Assembly: GCA_963976395.1 (NCBI GenBank)
Contig: CAXBLG010000053.1
Coordinates: 1 to 22,438 of the forward strand
Direction of reading: 5' to 3'
DNA from: UBA11612 sp963976395
Lineage (GTDB): Bacteria > Pseudomonadota > Alphaproteobacteria > Rhodospirillales > Rhodospirillaceae
Length of the DNA: 22,438 nt
Both the position numbers and the translations under genes were made by a program. Shown here piece by piece: positions 15,307-22,438 of the stretch (its first letter is position 1; the number at the start of each line of letters is the position of its first letter). The notes under the pieces were generated by a model, which was not told where the DNA came from, did not search any database, and worked only from the letters and a program-made list of their open reading frames with translations.

Positions 15307-18300
15307 CTAGGTGGCTGATGCAATCTCAGCCATTTCCCTTAGCACGGTCTGCAAACCTTTAACGCGCGCACCCGGAGTCTCCCACAGGCGCATAAAGACC
15401 AGTTTGTGGTCGGGCCGCAGTTTAACCGTGCCCGATTGCTTGGATATGAAATCCACCAGACCCGCGGGGTTCGGGAAGGTGTTGTTACGCAGCGCGACTA
15501 CCGCCCCCTTTGGCCCTGCATCAACTTTTTCTACATTTGCTTTACGGCACATAGCCTTGATGGCAACAACGTCGAGGAGATTCTCAACCTCCGGCGGCAA
15601 GGGACCGAAGCGGTCAATGAGTTCAGCGGCAAAGCCATCGATTTCCTCGCGCTCTGCAAGGCCGCCGATGCGCCTATATAAAGACAGGCGAATGCCGAGA
15701 TCTGCAACATAGGTGTCGGGAATTAACACCGGCGCCCCGGTATTGATTTGAGGCGACCATTCTTCAGTAGCATCGTCAATATCAGGCGCTTCCCCTGCCC
15801 GCGCCGCTGCCACGGCCTCTTCCAATAACTGCTGGTAAAGCTCCACACCGACTTCGCGGATATGACCTGACTGCTCTTCGCCAAGAAGGTTTCCGGCGCC
15901 CCGAATATCTAAATCGTGGCTGGCGAGCGAAAAACCTGCACCGAGACTGTCCAAGGTTTGCATCACATCAAGGCGTTTCTCCGCATTTGCGGTCGGTTTG
16001 CGATCAGCCGGCAAAGTCAGGTAGGCGTAACCTCGGGACTTCCCGCGTCCGACACGCCCTCGCAACTGGTAAAGCTGAGACAGGCCAAACATATCGGCGC
16101 GATGAATAATGATGGTGTTTACCTGAGGCATGTCTATGCCCGACTCAATGATGTTCGTGGACAACAGAACGTCGAACTTACCATCGGCGAACGCTGTCAT
16201 GACGTCTTCCAGATCGGTTGGTCGCATTTGCCCGTGCGCAACCGCATACTTCACTTCCGGCACCAATTTATCCAGCCGTTGAATAATCGTGTTGATATCC
16301 GCAACACGAGGACAGACGTAAAAGGTTTGGCCGCCGCGAAAGCGTTCTCGCAAAATCGCTTCGCGCACAACCACCGGATCGAACGGCAGCACGAAGGTGC
16401 GAACAGCTAGACGGTCCACAGGTGGCGTCGCGATTAAGCTTAACTCACGCACCCCGGTGAGCGCTAACTGCAATGTACGGGGAATAGGCGTTGCTGAAAG
16501 TGTCAGCACGTGAACTTCAGAGCGGAGCTGTTTCAAGCGCTCCTTATGTGCAACGCCGAAATGCTGCTCTTCATCGACGATTAGTACGCCGAGATTTTTA
16601 AAGGAAACATTCTTGGCCAAGAGTGCGTGTGTGCCGATGACAACATCCACAGTACCGTCTGTTAGACCCGCCTTGACCGTGTCCACATCTTTGCCCGTGA
16701 CGAGCCGGGACAGTTGACCGATTTTGAGAGGAAATCCGGCAAACCTTTCATTGAATGTCTTGAAATGTTGACGGGCGAGCAAGGTCGTTGGAACAACGAC
16801 TGCAACCTGCAATCCGGTCATTGCAGCAACAAAAGCGGCGCGCAACGCCACCTCAGTCTTGCCGAAGCCCACATCTCCGCAGATTAGACGGTCCATGGGC
16901 AATCCCTTGGTTAAGTCGTCCAAGGTATCGGCAATGGCTTTCATTTGATCTTCGGTTTCGACATAGGGAAAGCGTGCGCAAAACTCGTCAAAAACGCCAT
17001 CCGGGGGCAGCACCTCCGGCGCCTCTTTCACCTGCCGGGCTGCAGCAATGTTGATGAGCTGCTCGGCCATATCGCGAATACGTTCTTTGAGTTTTGATTT
17101 ACGCGCTTGCCACGCCGCGCCGCCAAGGCGGTCGAGTTGCACCCCGGCCTGCTCAGACCCAAACCGGGACAGAACTTCTATATTCTCAACAGGCACATAA
17201 AGGCGATCATTCCCATGGTATGTAAGTTGCAAGCAATCGTGCGCCGCACCGCCGACGGTTAAAGTTTCAAGTCCGTCATAGCGACCGATCCCGTGTTCGA
17301 CGTGAACCACCAAGTCGCCTTCAGAAATTTGGGAGGCATCCGCAATAAAAGCGTCTGCACGGCGACGTTTTTTTGCAGCACGTATGAGTCGGTCGCCCAA
17401 CAAGTCTTGTTCGGTAATGACCGTGATATCTTTAGTTGTAAAACCACGCTCCAGAGGCAAACAAATCGCGACCAAACTAGATGTATCCGCAGCTAGAAGA
17501 TCGCTCCATGTTTCAACGTCGGAAACATCAGAAAGGCCATGGTCATTTAGCACTCCCAAGAGGCGGGACTTTGAACCCGCACTGGCCGCCGCGAGCACAA
17601 CTTTACGCCCACCAGCCTGTTCGCTATGGACGTGGGCGGTGAACGCCTCATAAACGTTTTCATTGGGCCTAGCGCGCACATCCCCAAAATCCCGACCGAG
17701 GCGGGCACCGGCGTCCTCAGCCCCTCCGACGTCCGCGGCCTCATAGGTACGGAATGCGGTAACACTTCTGGCACTGAAAAGACCTGACCATTCCAGTTCA
17801 TTCAGAAACATCAGTTCAGGCGGTATGGGGTGATAGACGATGCCACTTTCCTGAAGGGAGATTTTAGACTCCTTGGAGCTAGTGGCATCCACCAGTCGTC
17901 TGGCTTCGTAATAGTCACGGATTGTCTCCTGACGCACAGCTACAGACTCTTCGATATCGTGATCTAGGCTGATGCTGGCTGTCGGGACATAGTCGAACAG
18001 CGTATCAAGGCCGTCATGAAACAATGGGAGCCAATGTTCCTGACCAAGAAAATTTCGCCCTTCGGATATGGATTCATAAAGGGTATCGCCGCTTGCCACC
18101 CCGCCGAAAAGTTCACGGTACTTGGTTCGAAACCGAGCGATGGACTCTGGATTGAGCACCGTCTCGCTCATGGGTTTGAGCCACACAGAGGTACGGTTGC
18201 CCGTTGTTAATTGGCTCACTGGGTCGAAGGTCCGGATCGATTCAATGTCGTCGCCGAACAGATCAATTCGCACCGGCTCCTCAAGCCCCGGCGGGAAAAG

Positions 18301-18810
18301 GTCTATTAACCCGCCGCGAACAGCGTACTCGCCCGGTTCCATAACCTGCTCTGCGCGCACATAGCCATTCGCCGCTAAAAAAGCATCGAGTTTGTTTCGG
18401 TCCAGATTCTTTTGAAGGGCAATTTCAAGCCCGGACTCCCGAAGGGTTTCGGCTTTAGGAACCCGCTGCAGGACCGCGCTCACCGTCGTTATGACCAATC
18501 GGTGTTGACCTTGAGCCGGTGGTGCCGTCAGGCGTGTCAGCGCGTCAATACGCCTGGCCATAACCTCAGCATTTGGCGAGACCCGGTCGTAAGGCAAACA
18601 GTCCCAGGCCGGGATTGTAATGATCTCGATATCAGGTGCGAAAAAGGCAACGGTTTCGGAAAGAACCGTCAGGCGCAGCTCGTCCCGAGCAATATGCAGC
18701 GCAGAATCCCGAACAGCGGCCCGGGCACGTTCCGCTAAAACCAATGCGTCGTAGCCTTCTGGTACACCGTGAAGGATCCGCGCCTTAATTTTCTGGAGAA
18801 ACCCGTCCAC
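15307..18810 (-). CDS. mfd: Transcription-repair coupling factor Mfd
   Basis: 1167 residues, close to the usual 1150. Mfd frees RNA polymerase stalled at DNA lesions and recruits UvrA. Visible modules are the UvrB-like N-terminal region (IPAWDCLPYDRVSPN, EPGEYAVRGGLIDLFPPG), the CarD-like RNA-polymerase interaction domain (about 490-590; GDLVVHVEHGIGRYDGL, LYVPVENI), and the superfamily 2 translocase with Walker A GDVGFGKTE (Lys651), motif II DEEQ (746-749) and LSATPIPRTL. Motif VI RGRVGRGKSRGYAY and the C-terminal TRCF domain (YVADLGIRLSLYRRI...LIDRFGPLPPE) follow. DEEQ instead of DEEH is usual in alphaproteobacteria. The start is GTG at 18810, two bases after the sdhE stop, so translation is coupled to sdhE; no separate strong Shine-Dalgarno is seen. 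No frameshift or truncation. Confidence 0.97.
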   Translation of the reverse strand: MDGFLQKIKARILHGVPEGYDALVLAERARAAVRDSALHIARDELRLTVLSETVAFFAPDIEIITIPAWDCLPYDRVSPNAEVMARRIDALTRLTAPPAQGQHRLVITTVSAVLQRVPKAETLRESGLEIALQKNLDRNKLDAFLAANGYVRAEQVMEPGEYAVRGGLIDLFPPGLEEPVRIDLFGDDIESIRTFDPVSQLTTGNRTSVWLKPMSETVLNPESIARFRTKYRELFGGVASGDTLYESISEGRNFLGQEHWLPLFHDGLDTLFDYVPTASISLDHDIEESVAVRQETIRDYYEARRLVDATSSKESKISLQESGIVYHPIPPELMFLNELEWSGLFSARSVTAFRTYEAADVGGAEDAGARLGRDFGDVRARPNENVYEAFTAHVHSEQAGGRKVVLAAASAGSKSRLLGVLNDHGLSDVSDVETWSDLLAADTSSLVAICLPLERGFTTKDITVITEQDLLGDRLIRAAKKRRRADAFIADASQISEGDLVVHVEHGIGRYDGLETLTVGGAAHDCLQLTYHGNDRLYVPVENIEVLSRFGSEQAGVQLDRLGGAAWQARKSKLKERIRDMAEQLINIAAARQVKEAPEVLPPDGVFDEFCARFPYVETEDQMKAIADTLDDLTKGLPMDRLICGDVGFGKTEVALRAAFVAAMTGLQVAVVVPTTLLARQHFKTFNERFAGFPLKIGQLSRLVTGKDVDTVKAGLTDGTVDVVIGTHALLAKNVSFKNLGVLIVDEEQHFGVAHKERLKQLRSEVHVLTLSATPIPRTLQLALTGVRELSLIATPPVDRLAVRTFVLPFDPVVVREAILRERFRGGQTFYVCPRVADINTIIQRLDKLVPEVKYAVAHGQMRPTDLEDVMTAFADGKFDVLLSTNIIESGIDMPQVNTIIIHRADMFGLSQLYQLRGRVGRGKSRGYAYLTLPADRKPTANAEKRLDVMQTLDSLGAGFSLASHDLDIRGAGNLLGEEQSGHIREVGVELYQQLLEEAVAAARAGEAPDIDDATEEWSPQINTGAPVLIPDTYVADLGIRLSLYRRIGGLAEREEIDGFAAELIDRFGPLPPEVENLLDVVAIKAMCRKANVEKVDAGPKGAVVALRNNTFPNPAGLVDFISKQSGTVKLRPDHKLVFMRLWETPGARVKGLQTVLREMAEIASAT

Positions 18811-18812
18811 GC

Positions 18813-19073
18813 TTAGCGCTTCGTCAGGTTCTGATAGTAGGACAGAACACCGTCAAACAGACTTCCGACCCAGCGGTCCGGAACGGGCGTACGCCCCATA
18901 AACCAGTCCATGAGGTCCGCATCCGCGACGTCGAGCAATTCGTCGGCCTCGTCCAGCTTGTCGTCCGGTAGATTGACGACGTTTTGCCGAAAGAATCCGC
19001 CAACGACCGCATCGGATTCTTTCGTCCCGCGGTGGGTCGCCCGATAGAGTATTCTCTTACGTCTAACGTCCAT
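18813..19073 (-). CDS. sdhE: Succinate dehydrogenase flavinylation factor SdhE (DUF339)
   Basis: 86 residues, the family's normal size. SdhE/Sdh5 helps attach FAD covalently to the succinate dehydrogenase flavoprotein in the cytoplasm. MDVRRKRILYRATHRGTKESD contains the signature RGTKE (residues 15-19, Gly16 and Glu19 conserved), followed by the helical stretch LDEADELLDVADADLMDWFMGRTPVPD typical of the five-helix fold. The frame can be extended to a TTG at 19085, but ATG 19073 starts exactly where homologues start; neither has a clear Shine-Dalgarno. It is followed at once by mfd, and recG diverges from it, which is the common alphaproteobacterial arrangement. Confidence 0.94.
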   Translation of the reverse strand: MDVRRKRILYRATHRGTKESDAVVGGFFRQNVVNLPDDKLDEADELLDVADADLMDWFMGRTPVPDRWVGSLFDGVLSYYQNLTKR

Positions 19074-19127
19074 TGGAATATGCAAACCCAGAGTTTAGAC
19101 AAAAATAGCCCCTGGGTCGGGCCAAGA

Positions 19128-19159
19128 CTGACCACCCACGAGCGAGTAGGGTATATAAC
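19128..19159 (+). promoter_or_regulatory. Possible recG promoter in the sdhE/recG divergent region
   Basis: CTGACC (19128-19133) as a -35 and TATATA (19152-19157) as a -10, spaced 18 bases, lie about 50 bases before the recG start. Each matches the sigma-70 consensus only 4 of 6. No comparable pair was found for the divergent sdhE direction. Confidence 0.3.
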
Positions 19160-19208
19160 CGTTAGCGTTCACTCTGTCAGCCCATCTGAAAGCCGCTCTG
19201 AAACCCGC

Positions 19209-21314
19209 ATGGCCTCACTTCGCCCTTCGATCCTCAATCCGTTATTTGCCGCCGTGGTAACCCTACCCGGCATCGGGCCGCGCCTTGTCAAACTTGTCGA
19301 ACGTGTTGCCGGCGCAAAAGTTGTGGATCTGCTGTGGCACCTGCCGGTCGGGATTGTGGACAGGCGCTTTGCCCCTAAAGTGGGCGAATCACCACCAGGC
19401 AAGATCGCCACGATCACTGTCGAAGTGCTTTCGCACGCCCCCCCGCCGCCTCGCAATCGGCGCGTTCCTTATCGGGTGAATTGCGGTGACGAGACCGGAC
19501 TGATTACCCTGGTCTTTTTTCATGCCCATGCCGACTACCTGGAGCGGACTCTGCCCGTTGGAGAACAACGAGTGGTCAGCGGGAAAGTCGAATTTTTCGA
19601 CGACAAACGTCAAATGACCCATCCGGACCACATCGTACCCCTGACTGAGATAGAAGATATAAAACGGGTCGAACCTGTGTACGCCCTGACGGAGGGTTTA
19701 TCACCCAAGACCTTGAGCAAAGCTATTCGGGCTTCTGTGAATATGGCGCCAGACCTCCCAGAGTGGCTAGACCCTGCTTACTTAAACCGTCAGCAATGGC
19801 CGTCCTGGCGCGAAGCTATACAATACGCCCACGCCCCGAAGGACTCCTCCGCTCTCGAATTATCCGATCCCATTCGCGAAAGATTAGCGTTCGACGAGTT
19901 ACTGTCTAACCAACTCGCCCTTGCTCTTGTGCGCTTGAAAACGCGAAAGCAGCGCGGACGGCCTCTCACGGGCGATGGAAAGCTCCGCCGGAAGGTTGAA
20001 GCCGCACTGCCCTATACGCTCACAAAGGCGCAGAAGCGCGCTCTAGGAGAGATCGCCGAGGACATGGCCGGTGAATACCGCATGTTGCGCCTTCTGCAGG
20101 GTGATGTCGGGAGCGGAAAGACCGTGGTTGCCTTGATGGCAATGTTAACCGCCGTTGAATCCGGGAGTCAGGCCGCACTTATGGCCCCCACGGAAATTCT
20201 CGCCCAGCAACATATGGAAACGCTCAGACCGCTTTGCGATTCAGCCGGTATACGGATAGAGGTGTTGACGGCGCGCACAAAAGGCAGCGCTAGAGCCACT
20301 TTGTTGGATGACGTGGCGGACGGACAGGTGAATATTCTTGTAGGAACCCATGCGCTTTTCCAGAAGGATGTCGATTTTCGCGACCTTGCCTTCGCGGTCA
20401 TCGACGAACAACACCGATTTGGGGTTCATCAGCGCCTTGAACTGACAGCGAAAGGCAATGGAACTGACGTTCTGGTTATGACAGCAACGCCAATTCCGCG
20501 CACCCTCACCCTTACCGCTTACGGCGACATGGACGTCTCGCGGCTCGATGAAAAACCGCCAGGGCGAATGCCGGTGGATACCCGACTAGTAAACTTGGAA
20601 CGCTTGTCGGAAACAGCCGATGCCGTGGTGCGCGCTGTATCCGGCGGAGCCAAGGTGTATTGGGTCTGCCCACTCGTCGAAGAGTCCGAGAAAATCGATT
20701 TGGCAGCGGCAGACCAGAGATACGCCCATTTGCGGGCGCGGCTTGGAGAACGGGTCGCACTTATTCACGGGAAAATGAAACCCACTGAAAAAGACGCGGC
20801 CATGGAGTCCTTTTCAGGACATTCAGAAAATGGGGCAAAAGTTTTAGTCGCGACCACGGTTATCGAAGTCGGCGTTGACGTTCCGGACGCCACGATCATG
20901 GTTATTGAGCACGCCGAACGATTTGGGTTGGCTCAATTACATCAGTTACGCGGACGCATTGGACGGGGCGGTAAAAGCGGTACTTGCCTGCTGCTGTATG
21001 CGGCGCCTCTCACAGAGACGGCGAAAGCCCGCCTCGCCAAACTGCGGGAAACCGATGATGGTTTCCTGATTGCAGAGGAAGATTTACGCCTTAGAGGCGG
21101 CGGCGAAGTACTCGGCACCCGCCAAAGTGGACTCCCAGAATTTAGATTGGCTGACATCATGGCGCATGGAGACCTGCTGGCGGCTGCCCGTGATGACGCC
21201 AAGCTCATTATTTCTCGAGACCCCGACTTGGAAACGCCGCGCGGTAAAGCGCTGCGTACCCTGCTTTATCTTTTTGAGCAGGACGATGCCGTACGAATGT
21301 TGAGGTCAGGATAG
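19209..21314 (+). CDS. recG: ATP-dependent DNA helicase RecG
   Basis: 701 residues against about 690 in the family. RecG is a monomeric superfamily 2 translocase that reverses stalled replication forks and processes branched DNA. The N-terminal wedge/OB region shows LPGIGPRLVKLVERV, DLLWHLPVGIVDR, PPPRNRRVPYRV and LVFFHAH, including the wedge used to split the junction. The helicase core has LTKAQKRAL, Walker A GDVGSGKT (298-305, Lys304), motif II DEQH (399-402), MTATPIPRTL and the C-terminal VIEVGVDVPDAT, HQLRGRIGRGG and LRLRGGGEVLGTRQSG blocks. The open frame reaches back to 18984 across sdhE, but ATG 19209 fits the conserved N-terminus of homologues (MASLRPSILNPLFA). No strong Shine-Dalgarno precedes it. 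Confidence 0.96.
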   Translation: MASLRPSILNPLFAAVVTLPGIGPRLVKLVERVAGAKVVDLLWHLPVGIVDRRFAPKVGESPPGKIATITVEVLSHAPPPPRNRRVPYRVNCGDETGLITLVFFHAHADYLERTLPVGEQRVVSGKVEFFDDKRQMTHPDHIVPLTEIEDIKRVEPVYALTEGLSPKTLSKAIRASVNMAPDLPEWLDPAYLNRQQWPSWREAIQYAHAPKDSSALELSDPIRERLAFDELLSNQLALALVRLKTRKQRGRPLTGDGKLRRKVEAALPYTLTKAQKRALGEIAEDMAGEYRMLRLLQGDVGSGKTVVALMAMLTAVESGSQAALMAPTEILAQQHMETLRPLCDSAGIRIEVLTARTKGSARATLLDDVADGQVNILVGTHALFQKDVDFRDLAFAVIDEQHRFGVHQRLELTAKGNGTDVLVMTATPIPRTLTLTAYGDMDVSRLDEKPPGRMPVDTRLVNLERLSETADAVVRAVSGGAKVYWVCPLVEESEKIDLAAADQRYAHLRARLGERVALIHGKMKPTEKDAAMESFSGHSENGAKVLVATTVIEVGVDVPDATIMVIEHAERFGLAQLHQLRGRIGRGGKSGTCLLLYAAPLTETAKARLAKLRETDDGFLIAEEDLRLRGGGEVLGTRQSGLPEFRLADIMAHGDLLAAARDDAKLIISRDPDLETPRGKALRTLLYLFEQDDAVRMLRSG

Positions 21315-21377
21315 TCGTTGATCTTCAATTGGCCGCGTGCGGTTTGGTGAATTAAACTTATAGAATGGACAAATTTA

Positions 21378-21779
21378 ATGGATTTGCAGGCCAACATTGA
21401 AAAATTCTTTGCTGACTACATCCGTAATTGGAACGCTCAGGATTTGGACTCTCTTGCTGCCGCATTCTCGGAACCCTGCATCTTTGTTTTAAGTTCCGGC
21501 ACCACCGTTCTTCCTGACAATTCATCCCTAAAAGCCTTTTATGCAAAGGCTTTTGACGGCTTGCGCGCAAGCGGTTTCAACCACTCGACCCTTGATAGAG
21601 TCAAAGCGCAAGCCTGCGCAGATGGATTGGCAATTGTGGATGTTTTGAATGTGACCCGACATCGAAAGGACAATTCTGTTATGGAGGCAATTGATTGTCA
21701 TTTCACTATGCGCCAAGTAAATGGCGTTTGGAAAATTGTGACAGCCGTATGGTGCACACCGGGATGGCGTGAGACCTAA
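21378..21779 (+). CDS. Small NTF2-like (SnoaL/DUF4440-type) protein
   Basis: 133 residues, no signal peptide, cytoplasmic. The start FFADYIRNWNAQDLDSLAAAFSEPCIFV, the middle LKAFYAKAFDGLRASGF and the end CHFTMRQVNGVWKIVTAVW follow the NTF2 cone fold: helix, W...D...L...F, then a closing strand with NGVWKI. The exact subfamily and ligand are unknown. It lies 63 bases after recG on the same strand and may be read from the same transcript. Its ATG has no good Shine-Dalgarno. Its stop overlaps by 4 bases the stop of the convergent DUF502 gene. It is a different protein from the secreted SnoaL-like gene at 12604-13131. Confidence 0.75.
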   Translation: MDLQANIEKFFADYIRNWNAQDLDSLAAAFSEPCIFVLSSGTTVLPDNSSLKAFYAKAFDGLRASGFNHSTLDRVKAQACADGLAIVDVLNVTRHRKDNSVMEAIDCHFTMRQVNGVWKIVTAVWCTPGWRET

Positions 21780-22396
21780 TGGGCGTCAACTTTTATTGAA
21801 GGGGTCAAGGGGGGCGATTTCTTGTCCACATAGTCCGGTGTCACGATGCCGCCTGAAATCACCATTTTCAAGGCGTCTTCAACAGTCATATCGAGCGTTA
21901 TGATCTCATTCCGATCTAAGAAAACGAGATAACCGGATGTCGGATTAGGCGTTGTCGGAATATAAATATTAAGCATTTCCGACTTGGTCTTTTCTTGCAC
22001 CTCACCATAGGTTTTGCCAATGACAAAGCCGAGTGTCCACATATCCCGCCTTGGGTACTCAAGCAGAACCACCTCTCGGAAAGACTTCGTTTTGTCCGAC
22101 AGCACCGTTTCAAATATTTGCTTGAGCGCGCTATAGATACTGCGCACAACAGGCATTCGATCAACGATCTGCTCACTCCATTTGATAAAAATCCGGCCAA
22201 GAAAATTCGCGGTTAGAAATCCGATCAGCGTCACGACAGTGATCAAGATTGCGATTCCAAACCCTGGCACCGACACCGGAAAATAAGTCAGTGGATTATA
22301 AGGAGCGGGAATTAGGCCCGAGATGAAATTATCAATAAAATCTAGGATGGCCCAAGCCGCATACAGAGTGATGCTGATAGGCGCTGTAACCAACAA
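21776..22396 (-). CDS. DUF502 inner-membrane protein
   Basis: Two transmembrane helices (GLLVTAPISITLYAAWAI and VPGFGIAILITVVTLIGFLTANFLG) flank a short periplasmic loop. A cytoplasmic domain follows with the DUF502 (PF04367) hallmarks: P.VRSIYSALKQI, VVLLEYPRRDMWTLGFVIG, IYIPTTPNPTSGYLVFL and MTVEDALKMVISGG. The family function is unknown. The 5' end is odd: the conserved frame continues upstream as ...ATFAG but meets TAG at 22433-22435, with no ATG or GTG between, leaving only TTG at 22396 or 22393. Homologues normally begin about 10 residues earlier with a basic stretch. A basic peptide, MPRLR, is encoded in another frame just here, so a small deletion or frameshift is possible. The 3' end overlaps the convergent NTF2-like gene by 4 bases. 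DUF502 beside recG is common in alphaproteobacteria. Confidence 0.85.
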   Translation of the reverse strand: MLVTAPISITLYAAWAILDFIDNFISGLIPAPYNPLTYFPVSVPGFGIAILITVVTLIGFLTANFLGRIFIKWSEQIVDRMPVVRSIYSALKQIFETVLSDKTKSFREVVLLEYPRRDMWTLGFVIGKTYGEVQEKTKSEMLNIYIPTTPNPTSGYLVFLDRNEIITLDMTVEDALKMVISGGIVTPDYVDKKSPPLTPSIKVDAH

Positions 22397-22438
22397 TCCC
22401 GCAAACGTGGCATTCTCAGCATTCGTGGTGATCTACAG

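Noticed and set aside
15916..16410. 164-codon open frame on the plus strand
   Set aside because: It is antisense to the mfd helicase domain and explained by codon-position bias of the real gene.
18984..19208. 75-residue N-terminal extension of RecG
   Set aside because: It runs through the opposite-strand sdhE gene and is not part of the RecG family; homology starts at 19209.
1..22438. CRISPR arrays, insertion sequences, prophage or toxin-antitoxin genes
   Set aside because: No regularly spaced repeats, transposase or integrase motifs, terminal inverted repeats or small paired toxin-antitoxin frames were seen.

Overview
The window looks like chromosomal DNA of an alphaproteobacterium. The main reason is the right-hand third: recG (+), sdhE (-) and mfd (-) sit together, with a DUF502 membrane protein just beyond recG. 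This is a familiar alphaproteobacterial neighbourhood, and the Mfd helicase motif II reads DEEQ, as in that class. Base composition is moderate and even, and most genes have recognisable Shine-Dalgarno sequences. I saw no tRNA, rRNA, CRISPR array, insertion sequence, integrase or attachment site. No gap between genes exceeds 300 bases; the longest is about 260 bases at 5595-5854.

Left region (1-5594, all minus strand): a tight four-gene operon for exported proteins. In order of transcription it encodes a secreted protein of unknown function, a Sec-exported PSD-family protein (DUF1587/1595/1592/1588/1585) with a CxxCH haem-binding-like motif, a Tat-exported DUF1552 (HXXSHH-family) protein, and a lipoprotein with three COG4315-type repeats that runs off the left edge. 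The set suggests an extracytoplasmic redox or cofactor-dependent module of unknown substrate. It is the best candidate in the window for an undescribed system.

Middle-left (5855-11580): a minus-strand operon of an EHN-type epoxide hydrolase, an HSL-like alpha/beta hydrolase with an N-terminal membrane anchor, and an MFS transporter. A plus-strand gene diverges from it and encodes a fused alpha-beta E1 component of a 2-oxo acid dehydrogenase. No E2 or E3 gene is present. Together these look like a small catabolic or detoxification unit (epoxide opening, ester hydrolysis, transport, 2-oxo acid decarboxylation), but the substrate cannot be read from the sequence.

Middle-right (11738-15204): single-purpose genes. 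They are an atypical receiver-domain protein lacking the conserved lysine, a secreted SnoaL-like (DUF8021-like) protein, a DUF1499 membrane protein followed closely by a DsbA/FrnE-family thiol oxidoreductase, and a small OmpA-domain periplasmic protein.

Right (15307-22438): mfd and sdhE form one operon, and recG diverges from it. They cover transcription-coupled repair, flavinylation of succinate dehydrogenase and replication-fork remodelling. A small NTF2-like protein follows recG. It converges on and overlaps by 4 bases the DUF502 gene, whose 5' end is unusual: an in-frame stop lies upstream and no ATG or GTG is available.
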